Assembly: GCA_032358165.1 (NCBI GenBank)
Contig: JAALGY010000033.1
Coordinates: 930,001 to 994,000, forward strand
Source of the DNA: Diplosphaera chodatii
Taxonomy: Eukaryota; Chlorophyta; Trebouxiophyceae; Prasiolales; Stichococcaceae
Length of the DNA stretch: 64,000 bases
Direction: 5' to 3'
Made by a program: the position numbers and the translations under genes. The notes beneath the pieces are model-generated. The model saw nothing but the letters and a program-made list of their open reading frames with translations. It ran no database searches and was not told the DNA's origin. Shown piece by piece: positions 11,405 through 21,434 of this stretch. Positions within the stretch are counted from its first letter, which is position 1, and each line of letters begins with the position of its first letter.

Positions 11405-12148
11405 GCGGATGGGAGTTTAAGTGTGCCGTTGAGCAGGTGTGTTGCATCGACCCGGGTGCCGCGCCGCTGCAGCACACCTCCTGGTGGCAGCTGCAGGTCC
11501 ACGAGCACGTTGTGTCCATTCTGAGCAGGCTGAAACGAAGTCTCATGCACTCACGGCATTCTTAACAAAACCCTGAAACCGTCGGTCTTTTAAATGGCAG
11601 CATGCCTCTTCATCTTGGTCGCACTGTCGTCAACTTCGCTCACAGTGCAGTTGCACAGCGCTTGTCCGAAACGTTACAGCATCATGCAAGCACTAATTTC
11701 CACCGCGCGAGTCCGTTGGCCTAGCCTTTCGGATAATCATCTTTCTATACGCTGAGGTGCTCTGACACGGGTTCGTTTGCTGCAGCTAGGTAGACGCTGC
11801 ATAGCAACGTGCAGGGCAGTGATCCAGGCACAGCTCTGAGGCAACACTTCCATGAACTTCCTCTGCTGCTTTTCCGGCAAGGGTACGCACACCAGATGCT
11901 GTGTTGCGCCACCCACTATCATATGCATGCCAGACTGCCAGTAGACACAGAACCCTGATGTGAATTGCAAAACGGCTGGCACTCCTCGTGGCATGTATCT
12001 CGTGAAGCAACCTCAAACCCGTTGCAAGCTGCTGGACGTCGCCATACAGGACGCCATGCATAGCGTCTGGCTCTGCGTTAGTGGTTAACTCAAAGAAGTT
12101 GAGCGTTTTACAGGACTGAGGGCCAGCCAGCATACCCCTGTGGCAGCA
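11405..12148. promoter_or_regulatory. Divergent intergenic region, BDP1 / unknown gene
   Basis: About 740 bp between two outward-facing starts. A TTTTAAATGG stretch near 11588 resembles a TATA-like element, but this is only a pattern match. Two overlapping minus-strand frames (11737-11994 and 11786-12133) are open but conflict in frame and show no recognisable family, so they are not called as genes. Confidence 0.4.
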
Positions 12149-14976
12149 ATGGCACCCCCTACGCCAGCAGGCGGCACAGCCTCATCAGGGTCACCTCAGG
12201 CACAACAGTCCCCGACCACGACGCCCAGCCCTGAGCAGGGAGCGCATGGTGGCAGCAGCGCAGGTGGCAGCACCCTGAGTGATGCACGCACCAGGATCAC
12301 CCATACCACCGTGAGTGTCCTTGCTGCATGTTGCTTCAAGCAGGAGGTTCACCTGCGCTGTATGTGTGGTGGTCCGGACAGTTGTGGGGCGCTTGGATAT
12401 CTACCTGACAGGAACCGCGTGCATGCAACCGGACTTGCAAATCCCAGCCCTGATGTGACAGTAGGATTCTACAGTCCATGCGTGTATGTGCAGGACAACC
12501 ATCTGTCCGACATCCAGGAAGGCCATGAGGATGTGGCGGCTGGCTTGACGGCGCCCCGCGTGAGCCCAGATGCCAGCAGCAGCGCCTTCTACGACAGCAG
12601 CGATGTGTACCACAGCGGCGACCACTACACTGACATCAGCGACTTCAGCATCAGTGACAAGCCCTACCAGGGTGGGAAGGAACATAGGCATCACCTGCGC
12701 ACGTCAGCACTGCATGCATGGTATTGCATGAGACTGTCAGAGTTCACCGTTTGAATATCTTCTGCGCGCACATGCGTGCTACATGCTGACATCCTCCCAA
12801 ACACCATGCATGCATGCAGACTATGGCCGATGGGCCACCATGCGATCGGCGCCTGGCCGTCTAGAGCGCGAACGGTTTCAGCTGCCGTCCGACACTGACA
12901 CCCCTGTCTACACTGAGAAGTCTTCAAACCTGTCCATCTTCAGGTAAGGACCTTGGACCAGCAGATTATCTGCTGTCATATGGCTATAGACAATGTGCTG
13001 ACCAAGCAGTCGTATGCTGCTCCTGTGTGGTATCAACCTCAGGAAGACAGCAGCACGTTGTACGGTCTATTTCTTCACCTGTAAGTGTGCTGCAATCTGC
13101 AGCGGCAACAGCATGGCGCTGCCGCCCGCCCTGCGCGTCGCATTGCCCGCACCCCTGTACTCGGCTGAGGTGCTGGCACCTGACAGTCCGAGGAATGAGG
13201 CACTGCAGCCGGCTGCGGCTGCAGCAGGAAGCGCCTCTGCAGCACTCGAGGCTGGCCAGGATCCGACGCACCCATTCCCACCTGATCACCCTTATGCAAA
13301 GTTCATCAAGAAGTTCAAGGCAATGGTAAGGCACGGGCGTGCAGCATTCAATGTTCCAGTCAGTGGCAACTGTGTCACGCACATGCGAACAAGTCCACAG
13401 CATTATCAGAGCAGCAGATGACCACCAGACCACGCACGACTTGGGCGTGTTCTCGGATGCATCTGTGCTGCATGCAGGCCACTGGTGACTACCGTCTCCA
13501 CATCAGCCTCTCTGGCAGCAACACCAGTGTCGCAGCATCTGGAGCTGCATCGGACCAGCTCCCAGAACCCTACTCACCTGCCGCTCGCCAGCAGCAGCGT
13601 AGCCCTGTGCCGCCACTGCAAATTCCGCCAACGCCAATGCCTGCTGTGAGCCAGCCAGATGCTGCGCCGCCTGCCTCGCCACCTGAGCCCTTCCAGCGTC
13701 TGCATTCCAATGCCGGTCAGGTGGTGCTCACAGACATGCCTGTGCACACACAAAATGATACACATGTTTCACTGTCCAAATCCACCATGCATCAGATATA
13801 TTTGCAACTGGACTGAGGACATCCACCCTTGTGCAGGCGGCCCCCGCCCGCAACTCGCCGCCAAGGCTGCCTTTCTTTGGTACCGCAACTGTGCATCTGT
13901 CGGCGGCCCGCCGGCCTGCGACTGCGCCATCCGCTGTGCAGCAGCAGCGGCGGCAGCCAAGCGAGAACCTGCCACCCGCAACCAATGCGGATAGGGCCGC
14001 GGGGGCACCTGCACCGCCGCAAAATCCTGATGCTGAGGCTGAGGGGCGTTTTCGGGACTCGCTGATCCGGCGCTGGGAGGCCGAGGTGACTGTCATCCAT
14101 GCATGTGTCATCTAGGTCACACCATCATTCACAGAGTTGTAGTATAAGTAGGGCATTCTGCATACACCTATGCATATGCCTTGCTAGGACCCTCGCAATC
14201 GCATTGGTTCAGGCACGTGAGGAGCTGCGCCGCACGGGCGAGTGGCCATCCGCCACGACCAGCCCCTCCGACAAGGGCCTCGCTGACCTGCCGCTGGGCT
14301 ATGCGCCGCACCCGCCGCGCCGCCGCAACGCAGCTGACGAGGAGCATACCTTCCTGCCACCCAACCCCTACCCACCAGGTGGCCGGTCCGCCGCCTCTCA
14401 TCTTGGCCAAAAGCAGGAAGCGGTAAAGGTCTATCAACTCAAAGGTCGTACCGCTGCATCAGTATGGGAACACACCTCAAGCTGCCGGCCTGTTGCATGT
14501 GAACAACTGAGTGCCGTGTGGCAGCAGGCGGTGCCGGCCCTGATGGGTGCTACAGCCCGGGCGAGGAGCTGCTGAACCTGCCGGGCACCTGCGACCGCAG
14601 CACCCGCCGCCACGTGCTGGAGTGGCTGCGGACCTCCGTGGCCGCGCCCTCCGCACTGCGTCGCAGCCACGGTGGGTCTTGCCTGGATGGAGTGAGCGGT
14701 TTTAAGGCATCATAGTTCATGCATGCATGTTGGACACCTGGGGTTGGCTCAGGTTCGCAGCCAGGCATGCAGCTTCTGGCGCGCGAGTGAAGCATCCTCG
14801 CTGTCGGCCTGCCCTGTTTGACAGGTCATGCTGTTCACGTTGCAGAAAGCTCGGACAGCAGCCCGAATGGCAAGCCGCCCAGCCCGACCCGCAACCCGCC
14901 AAGCAAGAGGTGCAGACTTGTGCCAAGTTGGCAACACCTGCTTCAATGCTGGCGGGTGTTCTGTCTAGGGCCGTGA
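12149..14976 (+). CDS. Unidentified, largely disordered protein (9 exons)
   Basis: Exons 12149-12310, 12494-12671, 12820-12943, 13103-13325, 13478-13720, 13837-14085, 14213-14444, 14528-14671 and 14846-14976 join with matching phases into 561 residues. The protein is Pro/Ser/Ala-rich. More ordered patches are DPTHPFPPDHPYAKFIKKFK (about 220), RFRDSLIRRWEAEAREELRR (about 345), and STRRHVLEWLRTSVAAPSAL near the C-terminus; the second looks helical. The acidic stretch DHYTDISDFSISDKPYQ near residue 100 could be a phosphorylation or interaction region. No catalytic motif or known domain is recognised and no function is offered. The consistent phase chain and G/C-ending codons argue that it is real. 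The start is the first ATG with a good context. Low expression or lineage-restricted origin cannot be judged here. Confidence 0.6.
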
Positions 14977-15273
14977 TGATGAAGTCTGTGTCTTGCCCTT
15001 GATGCCTCATGCACTGCATGGCTGGCGTTCTGGGTAGTTGTTTGTATGATGACCATGCACCACTATGCAGGCACCGTCGGCAGTGAATGCTAAGCGATAC
15101 CGCCTAATGTTAGGAATGGCATTGCAGTCACCGCAATGAAGCAGCTTTGTTACAGAGTCTCATGGGCGCAACAGTCATGGACAATGGCTGATACTCCCGT
15201 AACAGGCATCAATTGCCACATACGGATCTAGGTCAGGTGGTCGGCAGGCAGGCGGCTTTGCAGTGTCAGTGTA

Positions 15274-17468
15274 TCAAGCATCAGCGGCAGCCGTGACCAG
15301 GTTGTCGAGGATCACCTGCAGCATTGCACCCCATTCAGTGATCGGCGTAGCAACCCCGAATCAATGCCTGTGTGCGCTGGTGGCCATTTGCGAATGCGAA
15401 ATAACAGGGTCGTGTATAGTCGTGTACGTATAGCATCTTCAGAATTACCTGCTCCGCATCATATAGGGCTCTGCCAAAACTTCGGGCTTCCTCGCACATG
15501 ACTGTCCATGCAGCTAGCGTCGTGATGCACTCGCCGCCAAGGTTGCCGAAGAGGGCCCTTTGATAGCAGCACACAAGTTATTGGCGCAACCGCTGGCTGG
15601 GACCAGCATACAGGATAGAACTTCATCGGGCTGGTGTGAGCAAGGACATGCCATAAACCTGAGGTGACGGTCTGCCACTGCAGCCGCCTCTGGTGTCCGA
15701 AACTCGCTGAGCTGCTTTGGCACGGCCTCGAAGAACCGCCAGGCAGCGCTGGTCTTGCCTGCGCCAGCATGGATGTGCGGATTAAATGCATCCATGCTTG
15801 ACCCATCAGACCTGCAGGCGCAGAGCGGCACGAACATGCTGCTGAACCCTCGCCTCACCGTAGCTGGTGTCCTCGACCATGGGCTGCTGGGGGTCTGGCA
15901 GCACGTCTGCCTGCTCCAATGCGTCATCAAGTTTCAGCTGCCGCCGCACCCACATTCGCCGGTTGAAGTAGCCCCAGCTGCACAGCAGAAAGATGCCAGA
16001 TGAGCCGTTGCACACTGCTCAAGTGCGCAGTTTGCAGAAAATTGACCTTGCAGATGCAAAGGTCGACTTCCGAGCTGTGTCTGCACCTGGTGTAGGTTGC
16101 GTATGTTTTGGCGGCGCCATCCCTATCCATTCTGGTGGGCGTGCTGCCCTGCATGGCCACCAACCTCATATGAGATCTGTCCGATGCATCCTGGCGGCAC
16201 TGCGCACCAAGCAGCCCTTGCACACGTTCCAGCCAGGCCACACTCACTTCTGTTGCCAAAAGGGACTGCCCGCGGGGTGATGCAAGGACAGAGTCCAGCG
16301 CGAGCCGCACATCTGCACAGGGCACTTGGGTCATTGTTTACAGTCATTTGTGCTGACCTCCCCTGGCAGACAGTCAGGCACCCTCACTGCTGACGCCAGT
16401 GTGTTTGGCTGGTCCACCTGCGTCTGACTGCTGTTCCAAAGGCTTGCTGACTGCTGATGTCCCCTCGGCGCTGAAGGCCACGCTGCCTAGCCTGTACTGC
16501 CCCTCGTGCCCGGCGAGAAACTGAACAGACGTTTGCAGCAGCTTGCCATCTGAGCCATCTGACAGCATGCCATCGGGTCCCCTCCCAAGCGCAGCCCTGC
16601 ATTGGTGTCATGCACCCATGCTGGAAGGATGCGCTCATGCGCTCAAGCTCAGGCTGTTGCCGCAGGCATGAAAGAGGGCGCTGCGCTCCAGATGGGTGCA
16701 TATTCATGGTGCTCACCGCATCTGCCGCTGCACGTCTGCATCTGCTGTGTAGGTCTCAGCCAATGCCCACGCATACATGATGTCCTGCACGACGTGCCTA
16801 TCAATTCTCACGAACCCTGTGTTCACGGCGGCTGACTGATGGCCTGCTCACAGGCTCGTCGATAGGCCCACCACCCACCTCGCAGACAGCATGTATTCGC
16901 GCAAGCGCAAGCCGACTCGACAGGCCGTCTGAAACTGAGGGTGGTTGCAAGGTTGCTGCAGGAACGGGCTGGGCGAGCTGCAGGTAGCATTGACGTGGCA
17001 CAAGCACACAGTTGAGCACCGACTGTTTCACACTGCCGCTGTCCGAGCAGCAACTGCATCCGGAGCACCTGCTCTCGTCAATCATATAAGCCCAACCTCA
17101 CCTCTTGCAATGCTGTCTTCACAGCGGGCACCAAGTCCCGCATGCTGCCTTCTAGGAGCATCTCGACAAGCCCTGGCCTGGTTCTGTCAGCACCTCGCCC
17201 GAGAGTGGGATGCCTGCCGTTACTGCGTCGGCTGGAACAGCTGCATCCTGCTGTTGACACACGCTGCACCGCAGGCTGCCGCGAGCACAGCGCCTGCTGT
17301 GTCCATGATGCGCCCGGACTGAGGCGGCTGCATGCTGAAGGAGCTTTGTTGCCGGATGCCGCCTCCGCCGTGCTGCAAGTCGGCGATGCTGATTGGCGCA
17401 GTTCGCGCTTGTGAAGTGTCCAGCATGTGCTGGCGTAACTCTGGAGGAAGGAGCAGGAGCCGACCTTT
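15274..17468 (-). CDS. Unidentified multi-exon protein, 5' end unresolved
   Basis: Eleven exons join in phase: complement of 15274-15315, 15449-15557, 15659-15758, 15859-16014, 16068-16086, 16248-16312, 16388-16596, 16717-16784, 16879-17022, 17102-17193 and 17270-17468, giving about 400 residues. The first exon upstream of 17468 was not found with confidence. Conserved-looking helical segments are KGRLLLLPPELRQHMLD at the left end, GLVEMLLEGSMRDLVPAVKT, DIMYAWALAETYTADA, and near the C-terminus WGYFNRRMWVRRQLKLDDAL and MCEEARSFGRALYDAEQVI. The last exon ends ILDNLVTAAADA. It looks like an all-helical, possibly scaffold-like protein. I do not recognise the family. The 19-nt exon at 16068-16086 and its neighbour are the weakest joins. 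It is divergent from TRM13. Confidence 0.5.
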
Positions 17469-17700
17469 CTGCATATGTATGCCAGCTGTGGGCATCGGCC
17501 GATGCAGCCGATCGAAAGCCACAGGTGTGCAGCATGTGTGCGGCAGGGCCAGTGGGGTGCGCCCGAACAGAAGCCCCACTAAGCCAGTCTAGTGAAGCAG
17601 TCAGGAATGGTGGCGAGTCTTGCGTTGCACAGGGGCCAAGCTGACACAGTGGAAATGACAATGAGCAGCTGGGATGCACGGATGATGCACCGGCATGCAG

Positions 17701-17723
17701 CACGTGCCATGCATGCACGTGCC
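17701..17723. promoter_or_regulatory. Paired CACGTGCC elements (G-box core) around ATGCATG
   Basis: CACGTGCC occurs twice, separated by ATGCATG, with the G-box core CACGTG in both copies. A third copy, CACGTGCCATGCA, occurs about 440 bp to the right near 18139. In plants CACGTG binds bZIP and bHLH factors; whether it is used here is inference. Confidence 0.35.
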
Positions 17724-17936
17724 GTTTTCGATGTTGGTCGGACGCCTAAACCCTGAGATCTGCTGACGTCGGCGTCGGTTGAAACCGCGGACCGTTGGAA
17801 AGTACGCACGGACGTCGCGAGACGCGTCTTGTGGCGCTGCCGCAAGCAAGTCGATGTCCAGGAACACGTTGCACAAATGCAACGTCAACGTTGATGGCTA
17901 GAAACGCGCGTGGCGCGAAATGATGCGCACATTATG

Positions 17937-17955
17937 TTAGGGTTTAGGGTTTAGG
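17937..17955 (+). repeat. Short interstitial telomere-type repeat (TTTAGGG)
   Basis: The stretch TTAGGGTTTAGGGTTTAGG is about two and a half units of the plant and green-algal telomere repeat. It sits between two divergent genes. Such short motifs also act as telo-box promoter elements in plants. A single diverged TTAGGGT occurs again near 18104. Confidence 0.85.
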
Positions 17956-18333
17956 CTGCGCGTGCAATGCTTGACGTCCTGACCGGCGCGCATGGTCAGG
18001 CACCTCTCATATGCCTTGCTCATGCTTGCAGAGCTGCCAGACAGTGTGAGCGGGTGGTCTGGCGGCGTAGAAGCCGTGCGCGACGAAATGATAACGTAAA
18101 ATTAGGGTGTAAGCTACCGACCAAAATTGAGGACGTGCACGTGCCATGCAGTTGCATGTGATGGCACCAGATCCAACGCCATTCCATGCTTTTTCATATC
18201 CTGACTTGACACCGCATCGGAAACTCCACTATATGAGCAGCAGCATCCCGTTTGCTGAGCACGCTTGCCCCTGAAATGGCTGTCTGTCCTGGAACCACTG
18301 CTGGCGAGCGTTGCAGCACAATGGTCTTGTGAC

Positions 18334-21184
18334 ATGACCATGGTGCACCAGGTTCCTTGTACAACCAAGAGACAGAACTGCAAGCCGGACGCAAAGCCAC
18401 GCTGTCAGTTCCGCCTGGAAAAGAAGGGCAGGAACTGCAGGTTCGAGGCGGTGGAAGGCAAGCCGTACTGCGGCAACCACTTGTTCCATGTGTGCGGCGA
18501 GGGGGCTCGGCGGGTGCCCTGCACCATTGACCCCACACAGTACGCTTCCCTATCGTGCTACGTGATGCTCAACGGTTGCTGAGGCAGCATCTACGGCCTT
18601 GGGTCCATTCCTGACGGCTGAGGCGGCCCGGCGCGCCATCGGGCTAGCATCATAAGGCTTGCATATACCCACTGACTACTGTACTGCAGCCACGTGCTGG
18701 AGTCGGACATGGAGGCGCACCTGCTGACCTGCCCCACACGCGTGCGCCTCAGCAAGGTCCAGTCGGAGCCGTACTGGCGGCAGGGTGAGCCACGGCAGCA
18801 TGCACGGGATCTAAAGGCTCCCAGCTGGGGTCTTGTGCACAGAACCACCTAAATGTCATGGTCAGCGGCCCCTATCTACGACCCGTGTTCTTCCAGGCGA
18901 CAGCATGTTGATGGGTCAGATGTCACCCTGGAGCTGAAAGCAATCGAAGGTTGCACGCTGCAGGGTGCAATGCGGGGCCGGCCGGCGCGGCGGTGGCACT
19001 GCCGGGGCAGGACGCCGCGGCGCCGCTCGCCATGCAGCGGGCTGCGTATGCGCGCGCCCTGGGCCTGCCGGCGATGCTGGACCTGATGCGGCGGGTGGAC
19101 AACGCCCACCAGCAGGTGCTACCTCTGGGCCTTGCAACCTGCTCATCGTTTTGGTCACCTGGAGCAGGGTCGTAGGCAGCCGACCGAGCGGCGGCTCTGC
19201 CTCGCACACAGAAGCAGCTTCCCTTTGGCAAGTATTGCTGTGGACAGAGTGGCATGCAGTAAGGGGCGTCAACAGAATGTTGCGCATGCCCTCCCGCAGG
19301 CGTGTCCGGGGGCGCAGGAGCCGCGGGAGGTGGTGCCGCCCGGGGCGCCGCTGCACCAGCACAACCCCGACCTGCCCTTCTCCATCAAGCACGCGCGGCA
19401 GCAGGTGCCGTTTGCTCGGCATGCCTCAAACTGCTTGCTGCTGGACGTGAGCTGTCTGCTCCAGCAGCAGGTGCCACCATACATGTGCCCCGCGCCGTGT
19501 ATGTTGGCGGGCAAGACCTGACACAGTTGTCGTTTTCCCCTGTACTGCAGGCGTCCATTGTGGGCCACATGCAGCGGCGGGAGCTGCTGAACGACGCAAC
19601 GGGAACAGCTTACCTGGAGTTCGGCGCGGGCGCTGGGTACCTCAGCACCATGCTGGCGGCGTGCTGTGACGCGAGGAAGTTGGTGCTGATCGACTCGGGC
19701 AGCTTCCGGTTGAAGGCAGACAGGTGTGGGACAGCTGTCGGCCAACATGCAAAGCACGAACATGTGCAACTCAAGCACAATAGCAGTACACAGCCCGGAC
19801 GCACCTCCTGCTCGGCTCTTGAGCGTAAGCAGACAATGACCAATCATACTGAAATGCAGAGGGTTGCGGCACTTGGACCTGCTCAGGCTGCGCATCGGAA
19901 TCGAGGACCTTTGGCTGCCTGGCCTGGCGCTCTTGCACGGCACTAGAAGCAGCGGCGATGGCAGCAACGATACTGACATGAATAAGGGCCAGCATGGCAG
20001 CTGCGCCAGATCCAGCAGCATGAGTGGCAATGGCCCTGATGTGCAGCCTGCAGCAGCGCCTGATGGCAGCAACGGTAGCACCAGCGAAGGCCAGGCTAGC
20101 AACATTCTCAGGGAACCTGTGGATGGACTTGACGAGGGCAGCAGCCACCCCTGGGTGGCACTGGGCAAGCATCTATGTGGTGCTGCCAGCGACTTCACAC
20201 TACGGTGCACAATGGACAGCTTGCAAAACGGCACAGGTAGGCACTGTCCTAATCGGCTTCATCTGATGTTCTGCGCACTCCAGGTCTGCCGGTGAACATA
20301 CCAGTCAGCGCTCTTTGCATGCATGACGAGTATCGTTGCTGTGCTCGGTGGCGTTGCAGGCACACTTCGCGGGCTGTGCATTGCAACATGCTGCCACCAC
20401 CGCTGCTCCTGGCAGCACTACGTGAACCAGCCCTTCTTCCTGCGCCTGGGGTTCAGCGCTAAGGAGTTTGAGCTCATCAGCTGGATGACAGGTGCATAGC
20501 TGCAAAGAAGTGTGCATCGCACACAGAACAGCGCGCAACTGATCACGCCAATGCGCGATGCGCTGCGAAACCTGCGGGCATAGAGAGCCAAGTCGAGCCG
20601 CTGCATACTCGATGTGTCTGCGGGACATGGAATTACCGGCGCTAAGTACCAGGTTTAACCCATGTCTGCGCAGGCTGGGCGTTGTGTGGACATGAGGCAC
20701 CAGCTGGCACAGCTGACACAGCAAACGGCTGCTCACCACGCGGCAGTCAAGGCAAGGCTGGTGTTCATATCGCAGCCTGCAAATGCTTGAGGCTGTGGCG
20801 CAGCGTTAAAGACTGCAGATCATGTTACAGGTGACGGCACAGTACCCACTTGCTGCAGGCGCAGCGACATCAGCTTCCGATGCCACAGCAGCAGGGCGTG
20901 ATGGCATCCCGCGGCCACGGCGTGTTGCTGTGGGGCAGAAGTGCAAGGCCCTCATCGACCAGGGCCGGCTCGAATGGCTGCAGGAGCTCGGGTGTCAGGT
21001 GGGTGCACGCACAGCATGCACATCATACGAGCTTGTATGCACCATCGCTGTCTGGCGTTCACCAGGTGATATTCTAGTTTCACGACATCCGCTGTGCGCA
21101 CTGTTGCAGGCGGAGTGTGTGCTGTATGTGCCACCGGACGTGTCAGGCGAGAATCGCCTGCTGATTGCTACCCCCAGATCATGA
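18334..21184 (+). CDS. TRM13: TRM13-type tRNA 2'-O-methyltransferase (position 4)
   Basis: Exons 18334-18539, 18690-18784, 18964-19115, 19300-19404, 19551-19723, 19860-20236, 20360-20491, 20674-20760, 20859-20998 and 21110-21184 give 513 residues. A CCCH zinc finger (C24, C35, C46, H49) is followed by a CHHC finger (RVPCTIDPTHHVLESDMEAH). The methyltransferase core has ASIVGHMQRRELLND, the SAM-binding loop EFGAGAGYLS, then HPWVALGKHLCGAASDFTLR, LCIATCCHHRCSWQHYVNQ, SWALCGH and QKCKALIDQGRLEWLQELG. By family it methylates the 2'-OH of nucleotide 4 in certain tRNAs. A roughly 50-residue low-complexity insertion lies before HPWVALG. The start is the ATG at 18334; an adjacent in-frame ATG lies two codons later. 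It faces TOP6A tail to tail. Confidence 0.93.
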
Positions 21185-21434
21185 TGGTGGAGACTCGATC
21201 AATGCTCTTGGGTAGCCAGTGCAATGGCTAGCTTCACACTTGGACTTGGTTCAGGTTCTCGGATTGTCAGCAGAATGCCGTACTCATATTGCGTTTTGAC
21301 ATGCCACTGCTGGTTCACAGCTCACCACAATCTACTTGGGGGATGTCAGGCTTTCAGCAATCTGAACAGCACCAGGCAAAATTGCCGGGGCCCAGCACTG
21401 AGCCATTGGCCAATTTCCAGCGCCTGCCACCAAT

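Larger units (their letters stand above)
17469..18333. promoter_or_regulatory. Intergenic/5' region between unknown gene and TRM13
   Basis: About 0.86 kb. It probably contains the missing first exon(s) of the leftward gene (an open frame lies at 17601-17888 but lacks an ATG) and the TRM13 promoter. It also holds a telomere-like repeat, two CACGTGCC copies and a third CACGTGCCATGCA copy near 18139, listed separately. Confidence 0.45.

Noticed and set aside
11737..12133. Possible small minus-strand gene upstream of the unknown plus-strand gene
   Set aside because: Two frames overlap without a usable splice link, codon bias is weak and no family is recognised.
15715..15775. Walker-A-like GAGKTS on the minus strand
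   Set aside because: The first residues come from intron sequence; the exon begins at GKTS after the splice acceptor at 15759-15760, so no P-loop is formed in the mature protein.
18897..18914. 18-nt microexon in TRM13
   Set aside because: It would fit in phase, but skipping it gives the family-like sequence WRQGCNAG directly, so the simpler model was kept.
19269..20234. 321-residue antisense frame over TRM13
   Set aside because: It is antisense to well-conserved TRM13 exons and shows no family similarity.
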